Shown here piece after piece: positions 43,133 to 51,953 of a stretch of DNA of 64,000 nucleotides; the stretch's first letter is position 1, and every line of letters starts with the position of its first letter. The notes under the pieces are model-generated. The model had not been told where the DNA came from. It worked only from the letters and a program-made list of their open reading frames with translations, and did not search any database. The position numbers were made by a program, and so were the translations under genes. This DNA comes from Paenibacillus lycopersici (GTDB lineage: Bacteria; Bacillota; Bacilli; Paenibacillales; Paenibacillaceae), in the NCBI RefSeq assembly GCF_010119935.1, contig NZ_CP048209.1:1669501-1733500 (forward strand). The letters are read 5' to 3'.

Positions 43133-44939
43133 GGTCCTGTTCCTCCTCCCAGGTTGTAACGGCCGGAATCGTCACGGCGACGACAAGGCCTTGTCCTTCC
43201 CTTGCATAATAACGAATGCCCGCTTCGCTGCCGAATAGCTGCTTGAGCCGCTGATTGACGTTCACCGTTCCGAAGGATCGATGGGTCCCGCTCTTGTCGT
43301 CCAACATGGCGTTCAGTGCGCGTACATCGGCGCCGATGCCGTCATCGGCGATTTCGACATGAATCCACGCCTCGTTCAGGCGTGCTCGAATGTCGATGCA
43401 GCCTCTGCCGGGCCGCTTCTCGATGCCGTGTATGATCGCGTTCTCGACAAGCGGCTGCAAAATCAGCTTAACCGTATAGTGACCGTAAACTTCGGGTTCA
43501 ACCTGAAGCGAGTAGTCGAGCCGGTCCTTGAACCGGAATTTCTGAATCGACAAGTAGCTCTCGACTTGACGAAGCTCTTCTTCGATGAGGATGATGCTTC
43601 TTCCTTTGCTCAAGCTGTACCGGAAGAAGTCGGACAGGCTCGTCACCATATGACTGATGTCGGGCACGTCATGACGCAGCGCGATCCAGTTGATCGAGTC
43701 GAGCGTATTGTACAGGAAGTGCGGGTTAATCTGCGATTGAAGCGCTTTCAGCTCGGCTTCCTTCTTCTTCACTTCGCTGACGTACAATTTATTGATCAGC
43801 TCTTTAATCTGCATTATCATCTTATTGTATTGACTAAACAAATAGGTAAACTCGTCTTTGCGCGCATATTGGATCTGAATGTCGAAATTCCCCTCCTGCG
43901 CGTAGGACATCGACTTAATGAACTTGCGGATCGGATTCGTAATATTGTTCGACAGGACAAGCGCGATTCCGAAAGCCAGCGCCATACACGCGGCAAGCAC
44001 CGCGTACATCGCCCGCCGGAACGAAATCAGCTTGCCGTTCAGGTCGCTGCTCGGGGAGATGGAGACGACCGTCCAGCCCAGCGATTCGATTCGCCGGAAG
44101 GAGACGAGCTCGGCTCGTCCGCCGATATGTTCGCCGAACGAGCCGACGTTGCTCGGCGTATTCATTAATTTCTCAATGTAGGGGGATTCGGCCATGCTCC
44201 GGCTGACTAACGACAGGTCCGGACTCACGATGACGTTGGCCTGGTTGTCGATGATGAAGACGGAACTATGTACGGAAGGTTTTAACTGGTCCAGCATGCC
44301 GTTGAAGTCGTTAATGTCGGCGTCAATCGTCAATAGGCCGACGTAGGGGATCGCCACGTTCTTCAATCCGAACAGGCGCTTGGCGAGCTTGATCGTGTAG
44401 CCCGTGCCGCCGGACGTATGATTCTCCTGCAATCCGATCACGGAATAGCGGGCTTTGGGCGGCAAATCGGCGTACCAGGGCTTCGTTTCGATTTCGCTGA
44501 TCGTGGATACGCTGCGAGAGAAATTATATTGAAAGTATTCGGGTCTGTTCAACATGTACAGCTTCGGCACGAATTGGGCATCCGAACCGTTCGGCTTCGC
44601 GTAGCTGTCCAGAATTTTGTTCAAATCGGCCAGTTCGTTCACGAAGCCGATTTGGTCGGACGGCGGGTCCGCCGACAAAATATCGACCATGTCCGGATTC
44701 AGATAGATGGCATTCGCCAAATCGCCCATTTGGTCGAACTTTTTGTTGATGACGATTTCCGTCATCGTTAAATTTTTCTGGACGGCGGCGTTGATGTTGT
44801 TCGTAATCGTCTGGTACGACTCGTTGTAGATGGTCACCGAAATAATCGAGGTCGGCAGAATAACCAGCACCAGAAAGTAGAGCAGCAATCTGTACTTCAG
44901 GTTGACGTTCGGCATTAAGGATTCGAGCTTCCGAAGCAT
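43107..44939 (-). CDS. Sensor histidine kinase, YesM type
   Basis: 610-residue membrane kinase: transmembrane helix ~17-36, extracellular sensor region of about 250 residues, second helix near 310-330, HAMP (NNITNPIRKFIKSMSYAQEG), His_kinase box with His407 (QINPHFLYNTLDSINW) and HATPase domain (PLVENAIIHGIEKR, DDGIGAD, FGTVNVNQRLKQLFG). The ATG 44939 is served by GGAAGGCTG. It is divergent, by under 80 bases, from the binding-protein operon it presumably controls through the paired regulator. Confidence 0.94.
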   Translation of the reverse strand: MLRKLESLMPNVNLKYRLLLYFLVLVILPTSIISVTIYNESYQTITNNINAAVQKNLTMTEIVINKKFDQMGDLANAIYLNPDMVDILSADPPSDQIGFVNELADLNKILDSYAKPNGSDAQFVPKLYMLNRPEYFQYNFSRSVSTISEIETKPWYADLPPKARYSVIGLQENHTSGGTGYTIKLAKRLFGLKNVAIPYVGLLTIDADINDFNGMLDQLKPSVHSSVFIIDNQANVIVSPDLSLVSRSMAESPYIEKLMNTPSNVGSFGEHIGGRAELVSFRRIESLGWTVVSISPSSDLNGKLISFRRAMYAVLAACMALAFGIALVLSNNITNPIRKFIKSMSYAQEGNFDIQIQYARKDEFTYLFSQYNKMIMQIKELINKLYVSEVKKKEAELKALQSQINPHFLYNTLDSINWIALRHDVPDISHMVTSLSDFFRYSLSKGRSIILIEEELRQVESYLSIQKFRFKDRLDYSLQVEPEVYGHYTVKLILQPLVENAIIHGIEKRPGRGCIDIRARLNEAWIHVEIADDGIGADVRALNAMLDDKSGTHRSFGTVNVNQRLKQLFGSEAGIRYYAREGQGLVVAVTIPAVTTWEEEQDHANDDHRR

Positions 44940-45017
44940 GGCTGCAGCCTTCCTTTCGATTCAGGAGAAGACACTTGTGCGATGACTTGTATTTTAACAT
45001 TATAAGGGGACATGGAT

Positions 45018-46439
45018 ATGATGAAAAGCACCCTCTCGCTTTCGGCGGCGATTTTTGCATGCCTGTGGTTGTCGGGCTGCGCGGACAGCAATAGCCAGCA
45101 AGCGAGCGATGCCGACAATGCGTTCAGGCCGCAAGTGAAAATCAAGCTGGGCGTGCAGTCCTCCGCGGCGACGAAAGACCTGGAGCGGCAGCTTGACGAG
45201 TTTAACGCTGCTCATTCCGCGTACAAAGTAGAACTGATGCCCATACCGGCCGATGGCTACGACGAGACGCTCAATATGCTCATGACGTCGGGACAAGGGC
45301 CCGACGTGTTCCAGATCGGAACGGATTGGCTGGCGACCTATGTGTACAAGAACTGGCTGCAAGACTTGTCCGAAGTCGTGGACGGCAAGATCAGCGAGCA
45401 ATTCCCGCGTTGGGCTGCAGACTATACGAAGGACAACGAGCACTACTACGCCGTTCCGTCCAGCATGATGACGCTGCGTCTGGTGTACAACAAGGATTTG
45501 CTGAAAGCCGGGGCCGGCTGCCGGGAAGGGAAGCCGCCGGCTGCGCTCGATGAGCTGCGCGTGTGCGCCGATTCCATTACGAAAGCGGGAACCGGGTATC
45601 GGAAATACGGTTTTGCGCTTCCGGCGGGCGAGGATTGGGCCGGCTTCATACAGCCGCTTGAGCTGGCCAATACGTACAGCGGCATCGACTATTACGACTT
45701 TGCCCATGGCCGGTACGATTTTACCGTCTATGAGCCTTGGTTTCGAACGATATTGGCGATGAAGCGGGAAGGAGGCTTGTTTCCCGGGGAAATATCGCTG
45801 AAGAGCGACACGGCCTTAACCCAATTCGCCCAGGGCAATATCGGCATGATGTACATGAGCAACCGGGATTTCGCGCAGTTCAGCCAGCTGGATGCGCATG
45901 CCTTTCAATGGGGGGTGACGATGCCTCCGCTGCTGGATGCCTCCCTCGAAGGCAAGGGCGCATTGATCGTTTATCCCGATCCGCCGTATGTCATCAATGC
46001 CTTCTCGGAACATAAGCAGGAGGCCGCGGAGCTGTGGGCGTTCCTGCAATCGCCGTCGTTCCTGGGCGCCTTATACAAGCAGGGGAACTTGATTCCGACG
46101 CGCCGGGACGTGACGGGCGATCCCGGGAATCGGCCGTTGCTGCCCGACTTCGAAGCATTCCTGCCTGGACCGGAGGAGTCGCCATATCCGCAGGAGCCGA
46201 AGTTTATTTTGCAGGATGCGCCTTCTTCCAGCGGGCCCAAAAACGTAGGCGATGCGCTTCGGATGAAAGTCTACAGGCAAATCGTAGAAGGAATAGAGAA
46301 GCCGGAAGCGGCATTGGAATCGTTAACCGAGCTATATAACAAGTCGCTTAACGAAGCGAAAATCGCCAAATTGATCAACATGGGCAACTATGTGTTTCCT
46401 TCATTCGATCCTCTGCATCCGCTTCAGGAAAATCAATAG
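45018..46439 (+). CDS. Sugar-binding lipoprotein (first of two in the operon)
   Basis: Extracellular solute-binding protein, 473 residues from ATG 45018, chosen because AAGGGG then has 8-base spacing (ATGs at 45012 and 45021 are alternatives). The lipobox is LSGC with Cys21 near the end of the signal peptide. Family-1 binding-protein features include VELMPIPADGYDETLNMLMT, GQGPDVFQIGTDWLATYVY and VPSSMMTLRLVYNKDLL. It is the first gene after the divergent kinase. A second binding protein with its own promoter follows, so this one may serve sensing rather than bulk transport; that is inference. Confidence 0.88.
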   Translation: MMKSTLSLSAAIFACLWLSGCADSNSQQASDADNAFRPQVKIKLGVQSSAATKDLERQLDEFNAAHSAYKVELMPIPADGYDETLNMLMTSGQGPDVFQIGTDWLATYVYKNWLQDLSEVVDGKISEQFPRWAADYTKDNEHYYAVPSSMMTLRLVYNKDLLKAGAGCREGKPPAALDELRVCADSITKAGTGYRKYGFALPAGEDWAGFIQPLELANTYSGIDYYDFAHGRYDFTVYEPWFRTILAMKREGGLFPGEISLKSDTALTQFAQGNIGMMYMSNRDFAQFSQLDAHAFQWGVTMPPLLDASLEGKGALIVYPDPPYVINAFSEHKQEAAELWAFLQSPSFLGALYKQGNLIPTRRDVTGDPGNRPLLPDFEAFLPGPEESPYPQEPKFILQDAPSSSGPKNVGDALRMKVYRQIVEGIEKPEAALESLTELYNKSLNEAKIAKLINMGNYVFPSFDPLHPLQENQ

Positions 46440-46491
46440 AATTTTGAATGCAGCCATAGATTATTTTATTCAGCTTGGCGATGGATGCCTC

Positions 46492-46497
46492 TACAAT
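46492..46497 (+). promoter_or_regulatory. Possible -10 of an internal promoter for the second binding protein
   Basis: TACAAT lies 17 bases after TTCAGC (46469-46474), a weak -35, in the 111-base gap between the two binding-protein genes. Confidence 0.35.
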
Positions 46498-46550
46498 AAG
46501 GACTGTGCAAGACATGAAGAAGACTACGAAGATTGATGAGGGGGATTTCC

Positions 46551-48104
46551 ATGCAATTCAACAAGAGGCTTGGGACGACGGCGCTCGCCGTATCGCTCGT
46601 AATGACAACGGCGCTTGTCGGGTGCGCCAAGGACAGTAATTCCGATTCGGCTGCCAACTCGGTTAATTCGAAGAACGCGGCTAATGCGACGAACGGCGCG
46701 AAAGCAAACAACGCTTCGCAAGACGCGGCTTCAAGTCTGGATCCGGTCGAGCTGTCCATTTATTTTCCGGGCGGAGAGCAGAAGGATGTTGCATTGGTAG
46801 AAGACGCAATGAATAAGCTCCTGAAAGACAAGATTAACGCCACGGTCAAGATACACGAGGTGGACTGGGGCAACTGGGGGCAGAAGATCAACCTGATGGT
46901 TGCTTCCGGCGAGCCTTTCGATCTGGTGCTCACCGGCGCCGGAGACTACAGCACTTATGTCGCGCAGGGAGCATTCACCGATCTTACCTCGCTCATTGAT
47001 CAATATGCCCCGGAGATGAAGGCGCAGATGAATCCGGTGCTGCTGTCCGGCACGCAGATCAACGGCAAGAACTACGCGGTTCCAGTCGAGAAGGAATTGG
47101 CCGAGCAATACGGACTCATGCTCAACAAGGATTTGGTGGACAAGTACCATTTCGACATCAGCTCGATCAAGACGCTTGCGGATCTCGAGCCTATGCTGCA
47201 AACGATTAAGGACAAAGAGCCAGGCGTCGTGCCATTCTGGGGTTCCAAGAACGTAACGACTTTAATCCCCTACGAGCAAAACGGCAGCGATCCGGTTCCG
47301 GGCGTCATTCCGCTTGACGGAACGACCAAAGTTGTCGACCAATGGGAGACGCCGGAAATGCAGCAATTGCTGCAAATGATGCAGGAATGGAATCAAAAGG
47401 GCTTATTCCAGCAGGATCCCGCTACGCAGAAGGACAGCTCCGCGGTGGACCAGGCTGGCACGGTTTTCGCCGAGTGGTCGCCGCTGACGCCGGGCAAAGA
47501 CAAGGTGCAGAGCCAGCAGAGCGGACATCCACTGGTGCAGGTGGCGCTGTCTCAGCCGTATACGACCAGCGCCGATCTCACCGGCGCGATGACCGCAATT
47601 TCCAGGACCTCCAAAAATCCGGAGCGTGCAATGATGCTGATCAACCTATTGCACACGGATCCGGAAGTGCTTAATACGCTCGTATACGGCGTAGAAGGCA
47701 AGCATTACGTGAAAGTGAGCGACAATGTCATCAAGCTGCCGGATGGCGTGGCGGCAGGACAAAGCGGATATATGCCGGGCAACAACTGGATGGAGGGCAA
47801 TCAGTTCCTCGATTACTTGTGGGACAACGAAGATCCGAACAAGTGGGACGAATACAAGGCGTTCAACGCCGCGGCGAAGGCTTCTCCGATCGTCGGCTTC
47901 ACGTTCAACGCGGATTCGGTCAAGAATGAAGAGGCGGCAATCGTCAACATCTACAACGCTTATATCGACGGACTGGCAACGGGAACCATGGATTACAAGA
48001 AAGCGCTGCCGGAGTTCGTAGACAAGATGAAGAAGGCCGGACTGGAGAAGGTTATCACCGAGAAGCAGAAACAAATCGACGCATTCTTGGCGAATAAGGG
48101 TTAA
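46551..48104 (+). CDS. Sugar-binding lipoprotein, LplA/YtcQ type
   Basis: 517-residue extracellular binding protein. Signal peptide with lipobox LVGC (Cys25), then a Ser/Asn/Ala-rich linker to about residue 60, then the binding domain (VELSIYFPGGEQKDVALVED, VDWGNWGQKINLMVASGEPF, DLVLTGAGDYSTYVAQGAFT). The early Trp-Gly-Asn segment and length are typical of LplA-type proteins. ATG 46551 follows GAGGGGG; an upstream ATG at 46533 lacks spacing. It is followed by a hairpin and then the two cognate permeases. Confidence 0.93.
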   Translation: MQFNKRLGTTALAVSLVMTTALVGCAKDSNSDSAANSVNSKNAANATNGAKANNASQDAASSLDPVELSIYFPGGEQKDVALVEDAMNKLLKDKINATVKIHEVDWGNWGQKINLMVASGEPFDLVLTGAGDYSTYVAQGAFTDLTSLIDQYAPEMKAQMNPVLLSGTQINGKNYAVPVEKELAEQYGLMLNKDLVDKYHFDISSIKTLADLEPMLQTIKDKEPGVVPFWGSKNVTTLIPYEQNGSDPVPGVIPLDGTTKVVDQWETPEMQQLLQMMQEWNQKGLFQQDPATQKDSSAVDQAGTVFAEWSPLTPGKDKVQSQQSGHPLVQVALSQPYTTSADLTGAMTAISRTSKNPERAMMLINLLHTDPEVLNTLVYGVEGKHYVKVSDNVIKLPDGVAAGQSGYMPGNNWMEGNQFLDYLWDNEDPNKWDEYKAFNAAAKASPIVGFTFNADSVKNEEAAIVNIYNAYIDGLATGTMDYKKALPEFVDKMKKAGLEKVITEKQKQIDAFLANKG

Positions 48105-48127
48105 TTGGCGCAGCGTTAACTATAATC

Positions 48128-48160
48128 AGGCCGGCGATCGAAGGAATTACCGGCCTTTCC
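48128..48160 (+). terminator. Leaky terminator between binding protein and permease genes
   Basis: AGGCCGG (48128-48134) pairs with CCGGCCT (48150-48156), loop 15 bases, followed by TTTCCTCC. The position matches the hairpin at 1493-1524 in the other importer cluster. Confidence 0.55.
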
Positions 48161-48197
48161 TCCATAAGGAGGATAGCGAGTAAAGGGAGTGGGCTTC

Positions 48198-49121
48198 ATG
48201 ATGCGATCTTCGCAGTTTCTCCGAAACATCGTCAAATATCGTGCCTTGTTCTTGATGCTGCTGCTGCCTTTATCGGTATTGATCTTCAATAACTACATCC
48301 CGATGTTCGGCGTCATCGTCGCCTTCAAGAACTATAACTTTGCCGACGGCATCCTGGGCAGTCCTTGGCAAGGGCTGGAGAACTTCAAATACCTGTTCCA
48401 AACGGAAGATGCGTGGGTCGCCACGAGGAATACGGTGCTGTACAATCTATTGTTTATCGTGATGACGACCGCGATTGCTATTTTTCTGGCGATTGCCTTG
48501 AATGAGCTTCGAAGCACGAGGCTATCGCGAATGTTTCAAAGCGTCCTGCTGTTTCCTTACTTCCTGTCGTTCGTTGTCGTCAGCTATTTGGCTTACGCTT
48601 TCCTCGGAGGAAACGGTTATATCAATAAGGCGATTCTGGAGCCGCTCGGATTGTCTTCTGTCTCCTGGTATACGGAGGCGAAGGATTGGATTTTCATTCT
48701 TCCCTTGGTCAATCTCTGGAAGAACGTCGGCTACGGGATGGTCGTCTATTTGGCCGGCATCGTCGGCATCGATCACGAATATTACGAAGCGGCTGTCATC
48801 GACGGGGCTACCAAATGGCAGCAAATCCGCCGGATTACGCTTCCGTTAATGCTTCCGGTCATCATTGTCATGGTGATTTTGCAGGTCGGCAGAATTTTCA
48901 ATGCGGATTTCGGCTTGTTCTTCCAGGTTCCGCTCAATACGGGGGCCTTGTACCCCACGACCAATGTTATCGATACGTTCGTCTATCGTTCGCTCTTGAT
49001 TAGCGGCAATGTCGGCATGTCCGCGGCTGCCGGATTCTATCAGGCCGTCATTGGCTTGGTGCTGGTTTTGGCTACGAATCTCATCGTTCGCCGCGTAAGC
49101 AGAGAAAATGCGTTGTTCTAG
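48198..49121 (+). CDS. Sugar ABC transporter permease, LplB type
   Basis: 307-residue inner-membrane permease from ATG 48198 (AAAGGGAG at 8 bases; GTG 48189 is less likely). Six membrane segments are apparent, starting FLMLLLPLSVLIFNNYIPMF. The EAA loop reads EYYEAAVIDGATKWQQIRRI. The LplB signature PMFGVIVAFKNYNF and SPWQGLENFKYLF is present. It pairs with the YtcP-type permease 12 bases downstream. Needs an external ATPase, as no ATPase gene is in the operon. Confidence 0.95.
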   Translation: MMRSSQFLRNIVKYRALFLMLLLPLSVLIFNNYIPMFGVIVAFKNYNFADGILGSPWQGLENFKYLFQTEDAWVATRNTVLYNLLFIVMTTAIAIFLAIALNELRSTRLSRMFQSVLLFPYFLSFVVVSYLAYAFLGGNGYINKAILEPLGLSSVSWYTEAKDWIFILPLVNLWKNVGYGMVVYLAGIVGIDHEYYEAAVIDGATKWQQIRRITLPLMLPVIIVMVILQVGRIFNADFGLFFQVPLNTGALYPTTNVIDTFVYRSLLISGNVGMSAAAGFYQAVIGLVLVLATNLIVRRVSRENALF

Positions 49122-49133
49122 GAGGAGGCGGAC

Positions 49134-50078
49134 ATGAATCCAAATATCGATTCTCAAATAACGAGCGGGGGCACGGGGGCTGCCGCTTCGTCGGTCAATC
49201 AGATTTCCCGTGTATCGAACGCGCTGCTGGTTGTCCTATTCGTACTGCTTTCCGTCGCTTGCCTGTATCCGCTGCTGCTCGTCATCGCCGTTTCTTTTAC
49301 CGATGAGCACGCGATCGCGCTGCATGGATATAACATAATCCCGAAGCAATTGTCCGATTATGCGTATCGTTACTTGTTCAAGGATCCCGGAGAAATCATT
49401 CGCGGCTACGGGGTTTCAATCCTGGTCACCGTTGTCGGCACGATCGGAAGTCTGCTGTTAACGGCGCTGTACGCTTTTCCGATTTCGCGCAAAGACATGC
49501 CGTACCGTAACGTGCTGGCCTTCATCGTCTTCTTCACCATGCTGTTCAGCGGCGGGCTCGTCCCGTGGTATCTGGCCTATTCGGTCGCGGGATTGAAGGA
49601 TACGCTGTGGGCGCTGATCATACCCAATCTGGTCGTGCCGTTCAACGTGCTGATCATGCGGACCTTCTTCTCGAATACGATACCGGGGTCTCTGATCGAA
49701 GCGGCCAAGATCGATGGGGCCGGAGAAGTTAGAATATTCGCGCAAATCATCCTCCCGCTATCCACGCCGGTCATGGCGACGATCGGACTGTTCCAGACGC
49801 TAACCTACTGGAACGACTGGTTTACGAGCTCGGTATTCATCAGCAACAATCATCTCGTCAGCCTGCAGTACCTGATGTACAAGGTCATCAACAATATCCA
49901 GTATTTAAACTCGGGCAGGGTAGACGCCTCCGTAGCGGGAAAAGTGGCGGCGACGATTCCGACCGAGACCGTGAGAATGGCGATGGCCATCGTCGGGATC
50001 GGGCCGATTATATTGGTTTATCCGTTTCTGCAGAAATATTTCGTCAAAGGTCTCACTGTCGGCTCCGTGAAAGGCTAG
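49134..50078 (+). CDS. Sugar ABC transporter permease, YtcP type
   Basis: 314 residues with six predicted membrane helices and an N-terminal hydrophilic tail of about 25 residues. The EAA loop SLIEAAKIDGAGEVRIFAQI and the family markers TALYAFPISRKDMPYRNVLA and FFTMLFSGGLVPWYLAY are clear. ATG 49134 follows GGAGGAGGCGG. Partner of the LplB permease; together they form the channel of the amino-sugar or oligosaccharide importer. Confidence 0.95.
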   Translation: MNPNIDSQITSGGTGAAASSVNQISRVSNALLVVLFVLLSVACLYPLLLVIAVSFTDEHAIALHGYNIIPKQLSDYAYRYLFKDPGEIIRGYGVSILVTVVGTIGSLLLTALYAFPISRKDMPYRNVLAFIVFFTMLFSGGLVPWYLAYSVAGLKDTLWALIIPNLVVPFNVLIMRTFFSNTIPGSLIEAAKIDGAGEVRIFAQIILPLSTPVMATIGLFQTLTYWNDWFTSSVFISNNHLVSLQYLMYKVINNIQYLNSGRVDASVAGKVAATIPTETVRMAMAIVGIGPIILVYPFLQKYFVKGLTVGSVKG

Positions 50079-50111
50079 CTACTTAATTCAGTGGAAGAAG
50101 GAATGCGTCCG

Positions 50112-51119
50112 ATGGAAAATACGAAAGTTGTCTTTACGGAACCTTGGCAAGTCGACGTTCAACATGACGGCATCGCGGATCTCCGGCTTGAAGGCAAGCA
50201 AGCATTGGTTCGCAAGCTATATACGCTGATCAGCGCGGGAACGGAGCTCGCATGCCTGTCGGGCCTGGAGAGCTGGTTTCTCATGCCGGGCGTCCCGGGA
50301 TACTCGGCCGTCAGCGAAATCGTGGAGGTCGGTCCGGAAGCGAACGGCTTCCAGGTCGGCGATCGAATCTACCATCATGGCAATCATGCCAAATACGAAG
50401 TCGTGGAAACGGACGGTTTCTGCCTGAAGGTGCCGAACGGTCTGGAATCGCGCTGGGTTCCTTATACGCGGCTGGCGACGGTGGCGATCACGGCTATCCG
50501 CGCCTCCCAGATCGAAGTAGGAGACTATGTGGGCGTAAGCGGGATGGGGTTGGTCGGCAACATGGCCTCCCAGCTGGCCAAGCTGCAAGGCGGGAACGTT
50601 ATTGGCCTGGACTTGTCGGAGAGCCGGCTGCATACGGCCCGGCAGTGCGGGATGAATCATGCCATTCGCATCGGACAGGGCAGCGTCAAGGAAGAGATCA
50701 TGACGATTACGCAAGGAGAAGGCGTGTCCACGATGATCGAAGCGACCGGCGTGCCGAAGGTGGCCGAGGATGCGCTCGATTGGGTGAAGCGCTCGGGCGA
50801 GTTGATTCTGCTCGGCAGCCCGCGCGGCGATTATGAGTCGAATTTGACGAGCGTACTCAATCATTGCCATCTCTATCAAGGCGGCAACCTGACGCTGAAG
50901 GGCGCGCATGAATGGCGCTATCCGGTCATGCCGAATGAGTTCGTCAAGCATTCGATCTACCGCAACTCCAAGGTCGTGTTCAGCCTGATGGAACAGCACC
51001 GTCTGCAAATCGAGCCTCTGATCAGCCATGTCGTGAAGCCGGAAGGGGCTCCGCAAGCTTACGAGGGGCTGCGTTTCCGCAAGGATGACTATTACGGCGT
51101 GTTGATCGACTGGCAATGA
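50112..51119 (+). CDS. MDR-family dehydrogenase lacking the usual zinc motifs
   Basis: 335-residue medium-chain dehydrogenase/reductase. The Rossmann motif VGVSGMGLVGNMASQLAKLQ and the LISAGTELACLSG block place it with MDR zinc-type proteins, but the GHE catalytic-zinc motif is replaced by PGYSAVSEI and the four-cysteine structural lobe is absent. It is thus distinct from the enzyme at 6912. ATG 50112 is chosen for AAGAAGGA spacing; GTG 50091 and ATG 50103 are alternatives. In an operon with a Gfo/Idh oxidoreductase, it probably oxidises a sugar or sugar acid. Confidence 0.85.
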   Translation: MENTKVVFTEPWQVDVQHDGIADLRLEGKQALVRKLYTLISAGTELACLSGLESWFLMPGVPGYSAVSEIVEVGPEANGFQVGDRIYHHGNHAKYEVVETDGFCLKVPNGLESRWVPYTRLATVAITAIRASQIEVGDYVGVSGMGLVGNMASQLAKLQGGNVIGLDLSESRLHTARQCGMNHAIRIGQGSVKEEIMTITQGEGVSTMIEATGVPKVAEDALDWVKRSGELILLGSPRGDYESNLTSVLNHCHLYQGGNLTLKGAHEWRYPVMPNEFVKHSIYRNSKVVFSLMEQHRLQIEPLISHVVKPEGAPQAYEGLRFRKDDYYGVLIDWQ

Positions 51120-51168
51120 GCAGCGGACTAGACGGCTTAATTATCACTCGGAAGGGAAACTGATACCT

Positions 51169-51888
51169 ATGGTTTTATGGGGAGCAATCGTGAACGCCTG
51201 CGCGATAATTGCCGGAGGATTTCTCGGCGTTCTGATTCCTCGCATATCCGATCGCATTCGAAGAACGGTCATGCAAGGGTTGGGATTGTCGATCGCCGTA
51301 TTAGGCATCACGATGGCGATCAAGCCGGCCAACATTTTGCTGACGATCTTCAGCCTGGTAGCGGGCGGCGTCATCGGCGAACTGTTCCGTATCGAGGATC
51401 GTCTCCAGCAGCTAGGAGACTGGCTCGAGAGGACTGTAGCCCGCGGCAGCAAGCACAACGCGAGGATGGGCTCGGTCGCCGAGGGCTTCGTTACGGCGAC
51501 GCTCGTCTTCTGCATCGGAGCGATGGCTATTCTCGGTTCGCTGGACAGCGGCTTGCGGCATAATCATGACATTCTGTATACGAAGGCCATGCTGGACGGC
51601 TTCCTGGCCATTATTTTCGCATCGACATTAGGGATTGGCGTCGTCTTCTCGGCGGTGCCGATTCTTCTATATGAAGGCATCATCTCCCTGACCGCGGCGC
51701 TCATCTCGAGCGGGCTCGGCAGCGGGGATCTCGACGCCGTCATCGCGCAAATTACCGCGGTCGGCGGCGTGCTTATTATCGGGATCGGCATTAATATTTT
51801 GGAGATCAAACGCATCAACGTGGGCAATTTGCTGCCGGCCATTGTAATCGCGGCCGTGGGCATGCCGCTCTATCACGCTTTATTCTAA
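51169..51888 (+). CDS. DUF554 membrane protein
   Basis: 239-residue integral membrane protein of the YdfK/YqgA-like DUF554 family. It has about six to seven hydrophobic segments rich in Gly (GAIVNACAIIAGGFLGVLIP, ITAVGGVLIIGIGINILEIK) and the family block GFVTATLVFCIGAMAILGSL. Known members have no established function; transport has been suggested for the fold. Its place inside a sugar operon is unusual and may indicate export or import of a pathway product. Confidence 0.88.
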   Translation: MVLWGAIVNACAIIAGGFLGVLIPRISDRIRRTVMQGLGLSIAVLGITMAIKPANILLTIFSLVAGGVIGELFRIEDRLQQLGDWLERTVARGSKHNARMGSVAEGFVTATLVFCIGAMAILGSLDSGLRHNHDILYTKAMLDGFLAIIFASTLGIGVVFSAVPILLYEGIISLTAALISSGLGSGDLDAVIAQITAVGGVLIIGIGINILEIKRINVGNLLPAIVIAAVGMPLYHALF

Positions 51889-51953
51889 CGCTCGGCTAAC
51901 AGGTAAATTCGATTAACAGGCAAATTCGATGATCAATGAGGGGGGTACTTGGC

